From: Ruegeria sp. YS9
GTDB taxonomy: Bacteria; Pseudomonadota; Alphaproteobacteria; Rhodobacterales; Rhodobacteraceae
Direction of reading: 5' to 3'
Assembly: GCF_024628725.1 (NCBI RefSeq)
Contig: NZ_CP102409.1
Coordinates: forward strand, 1,025,001-1,089,000
DNA: 64,000 nucleotides
Part shown: positions 24,765-34,375 of the stretch, in pieces
Layout of the letters: every line of letters starts with the position of its first letter
How positions within the stretch are numbered: position 1 is the first letter of the stretch
Notes under the pieces: model-generated
Seen by the model: only the letters and a program-made list of their open reading frames with translations
Told to the model about the DNA's origin: nothing
Database searches by the model: none
Position numbers and translations under genes: made by a program

Positions 24765-26468
24765 TCAGCCTACCGCGCGCTCATCATCAGGACGGAAGCC
24801 GATCAGGTCAGAGGCCGCAAAACGGCCGCCACCGGCTTTTTCGATCTTTCCATCGCGCAGCAGCTGTCCGAAGGAACGCAGGCTTTCTTCGCGATTGAAC
24901 TCATCCTGCTTCAAAGAACGGACCTTGTTCATCAGTTGCGGGCGCGAGAATTGCTGCTGCCCTTCGATGAAGGACAGGTAGGCCGCCGCGGCTTCAAGCA
25001 GGTCCTGAAGCGACTGTGCACCCTGATCTTGTGCGAATTGCGCAAAACCGCCTTCTTCCGACCCGGCTTCCTCCACCTGAGTGGTCACGCGACGCGGCAT
25101 CACGGGGCCGTTGGATTCGCTTTGATCGTCCACGCGCTGCTCGGCAACCAGCTTCAACGGAGCCGGAGCGTCTGCTTCCGGGCGTATGCTGGTCACGTTT
25201 ACCTCGGGGCGGCGCGGGCTGACCGCTGACGCCAGATCGACGCGATACTCATCGACAGGCGAGGTGTCCGGGGCCGGTTGGCCATCACGGTCGGCCTCGG
25301 TCGCGGCAACGGCGGTGCGAAGGTGCGAATAGGTTTCTCGCGCGTCGCTGCTGGAGGGGTCCTCCATATGTTCACCGGTTTTGGCCATCAGCCGCGAGAT
25401 ATCCTGATCAGGATCGGCGTCATCAGTCAGTTTTTGGCTTGAACGGCCTGCCATGTCTTTTTCGATCTCGGAAATCTCGGACAGCAGCTGAATTTCGTCC
25501 TCTTCCGTCAATACTCCTTGCGCCTGATCGTCTTGCGCCTCATCACCTGGTTCATCTTCGGATTCGATCGCCACGTCTTCGACGTTGAGGATGTTTGGAA
25601 CATCCTCTTCGTCGATTTCCTCGTCGGTATCCTCTTCCAGATCCGAGAACAGGGGCTCAGCAGGAAGCTGCGCGTCGTCCGTTGCGACCTCAACTTCTTC
25701 ATCCAGCAGGTGGTCGGGGGTCAGTTGCACCTGCTGTTCGGAATCGTTCTCGATAATCGGCTCTGCGGTTTCGAAGGCCTGGTTTTCAGATGCTGCCGGC
25801 GCGTCGTCGGTTTGTACGTCTTCCGCGTCAAGCGCTTGCAGATCCTCGATTTCTGCGGCCTCGGCCTGGGCGGGTTCCGCAAAGTCCTCTTCATTGAGAG
25901 CACCTGCTTCGAACGCGGCGGCCACGGCGTCCACCGGGGGGGCGGTGTTGGCCAGCAGCGAAGATTCTTCGTCTTCGGAATAGGCAGTGGGGGGGACGTC
26001 CGAATGGGAAACAACGGCCCGGATGCGTTGCAGTTTTGCTGCAATGCTATCGGCCGGCGGAGATGTGGTGGCGTCGACGGCCTTCGCGTCCGTGAATGCG
26101 GTCTGCACCGGGCTTGGTTGCGCATATTCGGGGGGCTGGGTGGTCATAGCATCTGCATCTGGCGCGTGCCGGACCGGTGCGTCAGAACCGACCGGTGCCG
26201 GGGCTTCGGTATTTGGAGCGGCACGCAGCAGAAGCCCGGATTCGTTTTGGCTGGCTTCGACGCGTTGCGATGCGTCGCGGCGTGCGATGCGGGTCAGCAT
26301 TTCGGCGTCTGGTTGGGGAGGCTCCGAGCCGAAGTAACGATCATCCGCAGCGAGATCGCGGAAATACTCGGCAATGGCTTTCATCGTTTCAAAGGAATCG
26401 TCGAATCCTTCCAAAGTGCAGGAGAAGGTTCCATATGAAACGGTCAATACCTTGTTATTCTGTACCAT
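24765..26468 (-). CDS. Long acidic protein with conserved ends and disordered middle
   Basis: The 567-residue protein has a folded-looking N-terminus (residues 1-60, NNKVLTVSYGTFSCTLEGFD...AEYFRDLAADDRYFG) and a compact C-terminus (last 100 residues, LQDLLEAAAAYLSFIEGQQQFSRPQLMNKVRSL...SFGQLLRDGKIEKAGGGRF). Between them lie about 370 residues rich in Glu, Asp, Ala and Pro, with little predicted structure. The ATG at 26468 has AAAGGA about 10 bases upstream and is preferred over the GTG at 26477. No transmembrane segment or signal peptide is seen. I do not know its function. It is divergent from the thiamine diphosphokinase gene. Confidence 0.85.
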   Translation of the reverse strand: MVQNNKVLTVSYGTFSCTLEGFDDSFETMKAIAEYFRDLAADDRYFGSEPPQPDAEMLTRIARRDASQRVEASQNESGLLLRAAPNTEAPAPVGSDAPVRHAPDADAMTTQPPEYAQPSPVQTAFTDAKAVDATTSPPADSIAAKLQRIRAVVSHSDVPPTAYSEDEESSLLANTAPPVDAVAAAFEAGALNEEDFAEPAQAEAAEIEDLQALDAEDVQTDDAPAASENQAFETAEPIIENDSEQQVQLTPDHLLDEEVEVATDDAQLPAEPLFSDLEEDTDEEIDEEDVPNILNVEDVAIESEDEPGDEAQDDQAQGVLTEEDEIQLLSEISEIEKDMAGRSSQKLTDDADPDQDISRLMAKTGEHMEDPSSSDARETYSHLRTAVAATEADRDGQPAPDTSPVDEYRVDLASAVSPRRPEVNVTSIRPEADAPAPLKLVAEQRVDDQSESNGPVMPRRVTTQVEEAGSEEGGFAQFAQDQGAQSLQDLLEAAAAYLSFIEGQQQFSRPQLMNKVRSLKQDEFNREESLRSFGQLLRDGKIEKAGGGRFAASDLIGFRPDDERAVG

Positions 26469-26591
26469 CAGACGCACGTCCTTTACAAACTACAAGAGCC
26501 CACTTACCCGGAATCGGGAGCACACGGAGGCTCTGAACTTTATGCATGAACCTATCATTTTGTGGTCTTAATGTGTCCAAATCCGGGAAAA

Positions 26592-27299
26592 ATGGCCAAT
26601 CTTAGGAAAAATGAACCAATTGTACGCTCTGCTGATCCAATCGGGTTGTTTGGGGGCGGTTATGTTGGTTTCGAGGACCTGAATTTGGTGCTGAACCGCG
26701 TCACTTCAGTCGTTGCAGCGGATGGTGGGGCGGCGGTTCTGGCAGAATCAGGCCGGATTCCGGACGCGGTCATCGGGGACTTCGATTCGCTGGACACCGC
26801 GTCGAAAGCCAAAATCCCGTCTGAACGGCTTTTTGCCATTCGCGAGCAGGACAGCACCGATTTCGACAAGACCTTGCGCAATGTGCAGGCTCCACTGATT
26901 TTGGGGGCCGGTTTTCTGGGCGGGCGGCTTGATCATCAGCTTGCCGTTCTGAACGTGCTGGTCAGACGTCAGGAACAGGCCTGCATTCTGCTGGGTGCGC
27001 ATGAGGTGGTTTTTCACGCGCCTCGCCAAATCCGGCTGCCGGTTGCGCCCGGAGATGTGGTTTCCCTGTTTCCAATGCGCCCTGTGACGGGGCGCAGCAC
27101 CGGGCTGGAATGGCCCATCGACGGCCTGCGGTTGCAACCGGACGGGCAGGTCGGAACCTCCAATCGCGCACTGTCGGATGTTGAATTGCAGATGGATGGG
27201 CCCGGCCTGTTGGTGATGGTTCCCCGCGCCGCACTCGATCCGCTTATGCAGGTGTTTCTGTCGGGGCAGATCGAGCGGTGGCCCGTTCGCGAAGAATAA
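26592..27299 (+). CDS. Thiamine diphosphokinase
   Basis: This enzyme transfers diphosphate from ATP to thiamine. The 235-residue protein has the substrate motifs VVAADGGAAVLAESG, DAVIGDFDSLD, EQDSTDFDKTL and GGRLDHQLAVLNVL in the catalytic domain, and a C-terminal thiamine-binding part with GLEWPIDG, GTSNRALSDVELQ and GPGLLVMVPR. In-frame starts exist at 26562 and 26571, but the ATG at 26592 with GGGAAAA just before it fits the family better. Its 3' end overlaps the convergent transporter gene by 56 bases. Confidence 0.9.
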   Translation: MANLRKNEPIVRSADPIGLFGGGYVGFEDLNLVLNRVTSVVAADGGAAVLAESGRIPDAVIGDFDSLDTASKAKIPSERLFAIREQDSTDFDKTLRNVQAPLILGAGFLGGRLDHQLAVLNVLVRRQEQACILLGAHEVVFHAPRQIRLPVAPGDVVSLFPMRPVTGRSTGLEWPIDGLRLQPDGQVGTSNRALSDVELQMDGPGLLVMVPRAALDPLMQVFLSGQIERWPVREE

Positions 27300-28158
27300 C
27301 GTACAAACCGGCGGCGACGGTGATCATGATCCCAACCGCCGCCAGCCCGTCCGGCAGGTCGCTGAAGATTGCCCAGCCAATCAGGGTTGCCACCGGGATT
27401 TCCAGATATTGCATCGGGGCCAGCGTGGCCGAAGGTGCATAGCGCAGTGACCATGTCATCAGCAGATGCGCGACAGTTCCCAAAACTCCTATCGCGATCA
27501 GCAGCCAATACAAATCGGCGGCGGGCAAGGCGGCTGACAGGTTCCAGATACCAAGCGATGTTCCGATCACAAGGACAGGAACCAGCCCCACAGTGGCCAT
27601 GACGCCAGACACAGCCTGCAAGGAAATCGGGTCAGTTTCCTTGGCAATCTGCCGCGTGACCAGCATGAACAGCGCAAAGACCACGGCGACGATCAACGGC
27701 AGCAGGGCAGGTAGGCCCACCTCGGCAAAGCTGGGCTGTATGACCAGAAGTGTGCCGATGAAACCGACGATGCAGGCCACGAGGCGCCGCGCGCCGACCT
27801 CTTCGCCCAGAACGTATCTGCCCAGAAGCAACATGATGAACGGCATGACAAAGGCAATGGCGACGGCGTCAGCCAAAGGCAGGAACTGGAGCGCGCTGAA
27901 CATCGCAGTTATGCCGATGATGTGCAGCAGCGTGCGGATGACTGTCAGGCGCAGAATCCGCCCGCGCATCCGCCAGGGCCGGCCCGTCATCACCACAAGG
28001 GGAATGAGTATCAACGCTTGCACCGCGAAGCGGACAGTAACCAGCAGACCTAACGGGGTCGTCTCACCCAACAGCTTTGCCATCGCATCCCCCAAGGGCG
28101 CGAGCACGCAAAAACCGAGCATCAGAAAGATGCCGAAGACGGGACGATCCTGAGTCAT
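27244..28158 (-). CDS. DMT-superfamily (EamA) transporter
   Basis: The 304-residue protein has ten hydrophobic segments arranged as two EamA repeats. The first ends near residue 140 (VACIVGFIGTLLVIQPSF); the second runs from ALLPLIVAVVFALFMLVTRQI to LPDGLAAVGIMITVAAGLYVIL. Substrate unknown; such exporters move amino acids or metabolites. The C-terminal 18 codons overlap the end of the thiamine diphosphokinase gene on the other strand. Confidence 0.88.
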   Translation of the reverse strand: MTQDRPVFGIFLMLGFCVLAPLGDAMAKLLGETTPLGLLVTVRFAVQALILIPLVVMTGRPWRMRGRILRLTVIRTLLHIIGITAMFSALQFLPLADAVAIAFVMPFIMLLLGRYVLGEEVGARRLVACIVGFIGTLLVIQPSFAEVGLPALLPLIVAVVFALFMLVTRQIAKETDPISLQAVSGVMATVGLVPVLVIGTSLGIWNLSAALPAADLYWLLIAIGVLGTVAHLLMTWSLRYAPSATLAPMQYLEIPVATLIGWAIFSDLPDGLAAVGIMITVAAGLYVILRERATARSAPTETPA

Positions 28159-28203
28159 GCGCGCGACGCTATCTGCTTCGCGGCGCAGTGGAAAGGTCGA
28201 ATG

Positions 28204-28620
28204 TCAGGCGTCCGGCAGGGGTTGAACCTTTGTATAATCCGGCCCGGTGCAGGTGGGCAGGTTGTCATCCAGATGCAGCCAGCTCAGCCTTTCTTCATGA
28301 GACACGTGCAACGTGGGCTGTAACGCCTCTGGGGTCTCCAAAGTGGCTACATACAGGTGCAGCACATCCGACATCTTGGCTGACCGGAATGAGATTGGTG
28401 TGCCGCAATCCGGGCAAAAGCTGCGCTCGACTCCGGGCGAAGAGTTGAAGCGTTTCGGCTCTTCCCCGATCCAGCGCCACTGACCGTCACGAACCGCGAA
28501 ATAGGTTGTCATCGGCGCGGCGCATTGGCGTCGGCAACTGTCGCAATGACAGGTGACACAGGACAGGGCAGGAGGGTCAATCTCGTACTTGATGCTGCCG
28601 CACAGGCAATGTCCACGCAT
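28204..28620 (-). CDS. GFA-family (CENP-V/GFA domain) zinc protein
   Basis: The 138-residue protein has the GFA fold's zinc cysteines: CLCGSIKYEI at the start, CVTCHCDSCRRQC near residues 21-33 and FCPDCGTPISF near residue 70. The family was first described from a glutathione-dependent formaldehyde-activating enzyme, but most members have no proven reaction. It precedes nothing obviously related, though several glutathione-linked genes occur in this window. It lies 22 bases from sdaA on the same strand. Confidence 0.9.
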   Translation of the reverse strand: MRGHCLCGSIKYEIDPPALSCVTCHCDSCRRQCAAPMTTYFAVRDGQWRWIGEEPKRFNSSPGVERSFCPDCGTPISFRSAKMSDVLHLYVATLETPEALQPTLHVSHEERLSWLHLDDNLPTCTGPDYTKVQPLPDA

Positions 28621-28642
28621 ATCGACCCCCTTTGTTGCGATC

Positions 28643-30016
28643 TCAGCAGTTTGGCACGTTCACGGCCAATCCACCAAGCGAGGTTTCCTTGTATTTTTCG
28701 TGCATGTCATGGCCGGTCTGACGCATCGTCTCGATCACCGCATCCAGCGGCACGAAATGCTCTCCATCCCCGCGAAGGGACAAAGACGCAGCGGACACAG
28801 CCTTGATGGCCCCCAGCCCGTTACGCTCGATGCAGGGCACCTGAACCAGACCGGCAACGGGATCGCAGGTCATGCCCAGATGATGCTCCAACGCGATCTC
28901 GGCCGCGTTTTCAACCTGTTCGGGCGTGCCGCCCATCACGGCGCAGAGCCCCGCCGCGGCCATGGCTGATGCGCTGCCGACCTCGGCCTGACACCCCGCT
29001 TCGGCCCCCGAGATGGACGCATTGTATTTGACCAGCCCGCCAATCGCGGCCGCAGTCAGAAGGAAGTCTTCGATATGGCTCTCCGAAGCACCGGGAACGT
29101 GGTCCAGGTAATAGCGCAGTACCGCGGGAAGAACGCCCGCCGCCCCGTTGGTCGGTGCCGTGACGACTTGCCCACCGGCGGCGTTTTCTTCGTTGACCGC
29201 CATGGCGTAGACACTCATCCAGTCGTTGATCGTGTGCGGCGCGGTCAGGTTCATGCCGCGTTCGGCCATCAGCGCGTCATAGATACCCTTCGCCCTGCGT
29301 CGCACTTTCAGCCCGCCGGGCAGAATGCCGTCGGTGGTCAGACCGCGTTCGATACAGGCATTCATGACGTCCCACAGGCGGGTGCAGCCCTTGGCGAAAC
29401 TGTCGGCGCAGCCGCGCGCGATCTCATTGGCGCGCTTCATCTCGGCAATGGTTTTGCCGCTGGATTTGGCCATCTCCAGCATCTCGGCCGCGGTGTGGAA
29501 CGGGAAGGGCACGGGCGGCCCGTCGTTGGTGTCCTTGCCTTGGGCCAGCTCTTCTTCGGTCAGGACAAAGCCGCCACCGATGGAATAGAACACCTGGCGC
29601 AGGATCACGTCCCCCTGCGCGTCCGTGGCCATCAGGATCATCCCGTTAGCGTGTCCCGGCAGGTTGGTGTCATAGTCGAAAACCAGGTCTGCTTTTGGAT
29701 CGAACTGAAGCGTCGGCAGGCCGTCGGGGGAAACCGTGTGTGTCTTGGCGATGTCCGCCAATGCGGCCTCGGCCTTGTTGTTGTCGTAGGTGTCCGGAAC
29801 AAAACCGGCCAAACCCAGAATGGTCGCCCGGTCGGTCGCATGGCCGACGCCGGTAAAGGCGAGCGAGCCATGCAACGAGCCCTTCAGACCCGCAAATTCA
29901 AAGGGTGAAGCACGCATCATATCCAGAAAGCGCGCCGCCGCCACCATGGGGCCCATGGTGTGCGAGGAGGACGGGCCGATGCCCACTTTGAACATATCGA
30001 AGACAGAGAGGAACAT
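28643..30016 (-). CDS. sdaA: L-serine ammonia-lyase (iron-sulfur type)
   Basis: The enzyme deaminates L-serine to pyruvate and ammonia. The 457-residue single-chain protein has the N-terminal beta domain ([29 protein letters not shown]) and the alpha domain. The alpha domain carries the cluster cysteines in [18 protein letters not shown] and [18 protein letters not shown] and a third Cys at the extreme C-terminus (VPNC). A conserved [11 protein letters not shown] segment is present. One base separates it from the upstream GST gene, so they are co-transcribed. Confidence 0.95.
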   Translation of the reverse strand: MFLSVFDMFKVGIGPSSSHTMGPMVAAARFLDMMRASPFEFAGLKGSLHGSLAFTGVGHATDRATILGLAGFVPDTYDNNKAEAALADIAKTHTVSPDGLPTLQFDPKADLVFDYDTNLPGHANGMILMATDAQGDVILRQVFYSIGGGFVLTEEELAQGKDTNDGPPVPFPFHTAAEMLEMAKSSGKTIAEMKRANEIARGCADSFAKGCTRLWDVMNACIERGLTTDGILPGGLKVRRRAKGIYDALMAERGMNLTAPHTINDWMSVYAMAVNEENAAGGQVVTAPTNGAAGVLPAVLRYYLDHVPGASESHIEDFLLTAAAIGGLVKYNASISGAEAGCQAEVGSASAMAAAGLCAVMGGTPEQVENAAEIALEHHLGMTCDPVAGLVQVPCIERNGLGAIKAVSAASLSLRGDGEHFVPLDAVIETMRQTGHDMHEKYKETSLGGLAVNVPNC

Positions 30017-30017
30017 G

Positions 30018-30719
30018 TCAGGTAGCTGAGCCTTCTAAGGGGTTGGCGTAAATAGGAGAGGTGTAGGGTGCGGGGCCCAGACCCTCGGCCGCGATGGCTG
30101 CGACGGTGGCGGGGCGTGTCTCAAGCTGTGCCAGGATGGTTTGCAAGGCCGGGGTGTCAGTCAGTTGATACCAACTGCGATCTGCCTTGGCCGGGTACAA
30201 GGCCATCCAGCGCATCATGCATGCGACGTAATAGGTCAGAACCGACGGGCATTCCGCGCGGAACCAGGCTGGCGCGCGTTTTGCCAGCGCGTCCAGCAGT
30301 TGCAGGTGTTGCTTCAAACGAGGGCGGATACCTGCACGCAGGGTATCGGCCTGTGGCGGGGCGATGTATTTCTCGGCATAGAACAGAATGCGCAGATCGG
30401 CGTGCAGCGTGTTGGACGCAAAGAACAGCCATTTCAAAAACTCGGCGCGTTCGGGGGCCTCTGTCGCCGGGGCCAGTTGCCCGTGGCACTCGGACAGCCA
30501 CAACAGGATTGCCGCCGTTTCAAAGATCGGCCCTTGCGGAGTTTCAAGCACCGGGATCAGCCCGTTGGGGTTCAATGCCCTGTACACCGCGCTGTCCTGT
30601 TCGTTGCGACGGCGATCGACCAGCACGGTTTCATAGGGCGCACCCATTTCCTCCAACACCAGCCGGATCACCAGCGAGGCGTTGTCAGGGGCGTAGTGCA
30701 GGCGGTAACGGGTCAACAT
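30018..30719 (-). CDS. Glutathione S-transferase family protein
   Basis: The 233-residue protein has a thioredoxin-fold N-terminal domain (RLHYAPDNASLVIRLVLEEMGAPYE, NPNGLIPVLETPQGPIFETAAILLWL) and an all-helical C-terminal domain. The catalytic Ser position is in APDNASLV. The cis-Pro in GLIPVLE and the ET(A)AIL glutathione contact are kept. Substrate unknown. It is upstream of sdaA in the same operon and divergent from rpiA. Confidence 0.87.
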   Translation of the reverse strand: MLTRYRLHYAPDNASLVIRLVLEEMGAPYETVLVDRRRNEQDSAVYRALNPNGLIPVLETPQGPIFETAAILLWLSECHGQLAPATEAPERAEFLKWLFFASNTLHADLRILFYAEKYIAPPQADTLRAGIRPRLKQHLQLLDALAKRAPAWFRAECPSVLTYYVACMMRWMALYPAKADRSWYQLTDTPALQTILAQLETRPATVAAIAAEGLGPAPYTSPIYANPLEGSAT

Positions 30720-30766
30720 GCGGGCAATCTATATGACAAAGATGAGGGCGTAAGACATGATTGCGA

Positions 30767-30784
30767 CGTTTCCGATAGGAAACG
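30767..30784. repeat. Inverted repeat CGTTTCC-GATA-GGAAACG
   Basis: A perfect 7-base inverted repeat with a 4-base centre lies in the 167-base gap between the GST gene (minus) and rpiA (plus). It could be an operator or a short leader hairpin; nothing else in the gap is recognisable. Confidence 0.5.
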
Positions 30785-30886
30785 CGCAGTCTTCAGGCAT
30801 CTTTACGCTTGCCGAACCTCAAATTGTGGTCGCAGTCGCGCGGCGCATTCCCTATAACTCGGGCAGGCCAAACTGGGAAAGCTGCC

Positions 30887-31675
30887 ATGACCGGAGAACT
30901 GTCGCCCATCGACACCGCAAAATACGTGGCCGCATGTCGTGCCGCCCAAATGGTCGAGGACGGCATGCGCGTGGGTCTTGGAACGGGATCCACTGCGGCC
31001 TGGCTGGTCCGTCGTTTGGGCGAACGGGTGCAGGACGAAGGTCTGCGGATCAAGGGCGTTCCCACATCCACCCGCACCGCGCAGCTGGCACGCGAAGTCG
31101 GGATCGAAGTCATTTCTCTGGATCAGGCCGGGTGGCTGGACATGACCATCGACGGCGCGGATGAATTCGATGCTGACCTGAACCTGATCAAGGGCGGCGG
31201 CGGCGCGCATTTGCAGGAAAAGATCGTTGCCACGGCCAGTGATCAGATGATCGTCATCGCCGATGCCGGGAAAGAGGTGGAAACGCTGGGTGCTTTCCCC
31301 TTGCCGGTCGAGGTTGTTCCATTTGGCTGGCAAACCACGCGGACACTGATCGAAGAAGCGCTGGACGCGATGGATGTACTTGGGACCTCGTCGGCGCTGC
31401 GTATGAATGGCGCGGCCCCGTTTGTGACGGATGAGGGCAACCACATTCTGGACCTGCATCTGCAACGCATCGGCAATCCCCGTCAGATGGCCTTGATCCT
31501 CAATCAGGTTCCCGGCGTGGTGGAAAACGGCCTGTTCATCGATATCTGTGACAAGGTCGTCATCGGCCATGGCGACGGGCGGGTCGAGCTGCGGGATATC
31601 AACGCGGGCACCCTTGAACTGGATCAACTGTTAAGTGGAACCCGGGAAAACCTGTTTTCCGACCAAACGGACTGA
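30887..31675 (+). CDS. rpiA: Ribose-5-phosphate isomerase A
   Basis: RpiA interconverts ribose 5-phosphate and ribulose 5-phosphate in the pentose phosphate pathway. The 262-residue protein contains GMRVGLGTGSTAAWLVRRLGE (phosphate loop), TIDGADEFDADLNLIKGGGGAHLQEKIVA (catalytic Asp and Glu) and VVPFGWQTT. The ATG at 30887 has GGGAAA upstream; a longer frame to 30809 is rejected. It is followed by gor after 126 bases. Confidence 0.95.
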   Translation: MTGELSPIDTAKYVAACRAAQMVEDGMRVGLGTGSTAAWLVRRLGERVQDEGLRIKGVPTSTRTAQLAREVGIEVISLDQAGWLDMTIDGADEFDADLNLIKGGGGAHLQEKIVATASDQMIVIADAGKEVETLGAFPLPVEVVPFGWQTTRTLIEEALDAMDVLGTSSALRMNGAAPFVTDEGNHILDLHLQRIGNPRQMALILNQVPGVVENGLFIDICDKVVIGHGDGRVELRDINAGTLELDQLLSGTRENLFSDQTD

Positions 31676-31801
31676 GTTTTATGCAAGCCAATCTGACAAG
31701 CGTCGGCAAAAGACCGAAAATTCCACGCCCGGGGGTTGGCACCGCGGTTTTCGCGCCCAGATATCCAGAGGATTTTTGCAAGTTGAACGAAGGAACCCGG
31801 C

Positions 31802-33160
31802 ATGAGCTTTGACTATGATCTTTTCGTCATCGGCGGAGGCTCGGGCGGGGTCCGGGCGGCACGTGTGGCGGCGGGTGAAACCGGTGCAAAGGTCGCGCTG
31901 GCTGAAGAAGACCGCTATGGCGGCACCTGTGTGATCCGGGGTTGCGTGCCAAAGAAACTGATGGTCTTTGCCAGCGAATACTCGGGCATGGTCGAAGACG
32001 CACAAGCCTATGGTTGGGCCGTTCAGCCCGGCGCGTTTGACTGGGACACGTTTCACGGCAAACTGGTTGCCGAACTGGACCGGCTGGAAGGAATTTATCG
32101 CAGCATCCTGAAAAACAACGGTGTCGAAAGCTTTGATCAACGCGCGCGCCTGGTGGATGCGCATACGGTCGAACTGACCGACGGCACCCGGAAAACCGCC
32201 AAACACATCCTGATTGCAACGGGCGGCCGCCCGGTTGTACCGGATTTCCCGGGATCGGATCTTGCGATCACGTCGAACGAGATTTTCCATCTGGACAAGC
32301 TGCCCCAGAGCATTCTGATCGTCGGCGGTGGCTATATCGCCAGCGAATTCGCCGGGATCATGAACGGTCTGGGCGTCAAGACCACGCAATTCTACCGCGG
32401 TGCGCAGATCCTGCGTGGCTTTGATGAAGAAGCGCGTGGGCTGATCTGCGAAGAGATGCGCCAGAACGGCATAGACGTGCGTCTGGGCACCAATGTTCTG
32501 GAAATGGCCAGAGACGGCGACCAGATCCGCGTCAAGGCAACCGACGGCACCGAGGATCGTTTTGACGTGGTCATGTACGCCACGGGCCGCGCGCCGAATG
32601 CCGACAATCTCGGGCTGGAAGATCTGGGCGTCGAACGTGGTCGCAAGGGTGAGATCGTCGTGGATGAATACAGCCAGACCGCTGTTCCGTCGATCTATGC
32701 CATCGGCGATGTGACCGACCGGGTCAACCTGACGCCCGTGGCCATCCGCGAGGGTATGGCTTTTGTGGAAACCGTTTTCAAAGGCAACCCGACACCGGTG
32801 GATCACGACCTGATCCCGACCGCGATCTTCACGCAACCTGAATTCGGCACAGTTGGCCTGAGCGAGGAAGAAGCCTCGGCCCAGGAACCGATCGAGGTCT
32901 ATGCCACGTCGTTCAAGCCGATGCAGAAGGCGTTTGCCGGTGGCACGCAGCGGGTTTTGATGAAACTGATCGTCTCTCAGGCCACGCGTAAGGTTCTAGG
33001 GTGTCATATCGTGGCCCCGGGGGCCGGTGAGATGATCCAGCTGGCTGGTATCGCCGTAAAGATGGGCGCGACGAAAGAAGATTTTGACCGCACGGTTGCA
33101 GTTCATCCGGTGATGGCCGAAGAACTGGTGACAATGCGGCAACCTGTACGCACCGCTTGA
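31802..33160 (+). CDS. gor: Glutathione-disulfide reductase
   Basis: Gor reduces oxidised glutathione with NADPH. The 452-residue flavoprotein has the FAD dinucleotide motif GGGSGGVRAARVAA, the redox-active pair Cys43-Cys48 in GGTCVIRGCVPKKLMV, the NADPH motif VGGGYIASEFAGIMNGLG, the FAD-binding IYAIGDVTDRVNLTPVAI and the catalytic HP...E of the dimer interface (VAVHPVMAEELVTM). GAAGGAAC precedes the ATG. Glutathione reductase is preferred over other pyridine nucleotide disulfide enzymes because of the CVIRGC spacing and the end sequence. Confidence 0.94.
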   Translation: MSFDYDLFVIGGGSGGVRAARVAAGETGAKVALAEEDRYGGTCVIRGCVPKKLMVFASEYSGMVEDAQAYGWAVQPGAFDWDTFHGKLVAELDRLEGIYRSILKNNGVESFDQRARLVDAHTVELTDGTRKTAKHILIATGGRPVVPDFPGSDLAITSNEIFHLDKLPQSILIVGGGYIASEFAGIMNGLGVKTTQFYRGAQILRGFDEEARGLICEEMRQNGIDVRLGTNVLEMARDGDQIRVKATDGTEDRFDVVMYATGRAPNADNLGLEDLGVERGRKGEIVVDEYSQTAVPSIYAIGDVTDRVNLTPVAIREGMAFVETVFKGNPTPVDHDLIPTAIFTQPEFGTVGLSEEEASAQEPIEVYATSFKPMQKAFAGGTQRVLMKLIVSQATRKVLGCHIVAPGAGEMIQLAGIAVKMGATKEDFDRTVAVHPVMAEELVTMRQPVRTA

Positions 33161-33232
33161 TTTGCAAGCGCGCGCACACACGTTACAAGGGAACCCGTGA
33201 TCACACGGTCCAATACAAGGGAAAAGATACAT

Positions 33233-34375
33233 ATGGCGGGCAACAGCGGCGGCCCCTGGGGGGGCGGAGGCTCATCCGGAGGCGGAGGAAATCGGGGTAA
33301 CAACGGGGATGGGCGCAAGCCCCCCGAAGGCGAAGGCCCGCAGATTCCCGAAATCGACGAGCTGATGAAAAAAGGCCAGGAGCAGCTGCGCGTCCTGATG
33401 GGCGGTCGCGGCGGCGGTGGCCGTGGTGGCAGCGGTGGTCAGGGCGGTGGAGGCCCGGCCTTTACCAAAGGTACTGTTGCGATCGGCCTGGTGGCGGCTG
33501 CCGTTTTGTGGGGGCTGGCCAGCTTTTACACTGTAAAACCGGAAGAACAGTCAGTTGAGCTGTTTCTGGGTGAGTTCTCGGCCGTTGGCAATCCGGGTCT
33601 GAACTTTGCGCCATGGCCGTTTGTCACTGCCGAGGTGATTCCGGTCACTCGCGAACAGACCGAAGATATGGGCGGAGCCCGCGGCAGCGACGATGGACTC
33701 ATGCTGACCGGCGACGAAAACGTGGTCGATATCGACTATCAGGTCGTCTGGAACATCAGCGATCCGGCCAAGTTCCTGTTCAATCTGCGTGATCCACGCC
33801 AGACCATCCGCGCCGTGTCGGAATCGGCGATGCGCGAGATTATCGCGCAGAGCGAGCTGGCACCGATCCTGAACAGGGATCGTGGCATCATCGCGGATCG
33901 TCTACAGGAACTGATTCAGGCGACCATGGACAGCTATGATTCGGGGATTAACATTGTTCGCGTCAACTTCGACAAAGCCGACCCGCCGCAGGACGTGATC
34001 GCCGCCTTCCGCGACGTTCAGGCCGCCGCGCAGGAGCGTGACCGGCTGCAAAACGTCGCCGACGCCTACGCCAACCGGGTTCTGGCTGAGGCGCGCGGTG
34101 AAGCGGCACAGGTTCTGGAAGAAGCCGAAGCCTACCGCGCACAGCAGATCAACAGCGCCATGGGTGAAGCCAGCCGTTTCAGTGCGGTTTTGGAAGAATA
34201 CTCCAAAGCGCCCGAGGTGACCCGCAAGCGTCTGTATCTGGAACGGATGGAGCAGGTTCTGGGTGACGTCGACAAGATCATTCTGGACGAAAACTCGACC
34301 GGATCGGGGCAGGGCGTTGTACCTTACCTGCCGCTGAACGAACTGCGCCGCAATTCCGGACAGGAGAGCAACTGA
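33233..34375 (+). CDS. hflK: FtsH protease modulator HflK
   Basis: HflK and HflC are SPFH proteins forming a large periplasm-facing cage around FtsH. The 380-residue protein has a long Gly-rich cytoplasmic N-terminus (residues 1-85), one transmembrane helix (GTVAIGLVAAAVLWGLASFYTV) and the SPFH domain starting at KPEEQSVELFLGEFS. The ATG at 33233 is preferred over the GTG at 33197 because an AAGGGAAAA ribosome binding site lies between them. Its stop overlaps the hflC start. Confidence 0.94.
   Translation: MAGNSGGPWGGGGSSGGGGNRGNNGDGRKPPEGEGPQIPEIDELMKKGQEQLRVLMGGRGGGGRGGSGGQGGGGPAFTKGTVAIGLVAAAVLWGLASFYTVKPEEQSVELFLGEFSAVGNPGLNFAPWPFVTAEVIPVTREQTEDMGGARGSDDGLMLTGDENVVDIDYQVVWNISDPAKFLFNLRDPRQTIRAVSESAMREIIAQSELAPILNRDRGIIADRLQELIQATMDSYDSGINIVRVNFDKADPPQDVIAAFRDVQAAAQERDRLQNVADAYANRVLAEARGEAAQVLEEAEAYRAQQINSAMGEASRFSAVLEEYSKAPEVTRKRLYLERMEQVLGDVDKIILDENSTGSGQGVVPYLPLNELRRNSGQESN

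Noticed and set aside
25518..26438. 306-codon plus-strand ORF with Gly/Val-rich sequence
   Set aside because: It is the mirror of the acidic repeats in the minus-strand gene; the composition follows from codon reversal.
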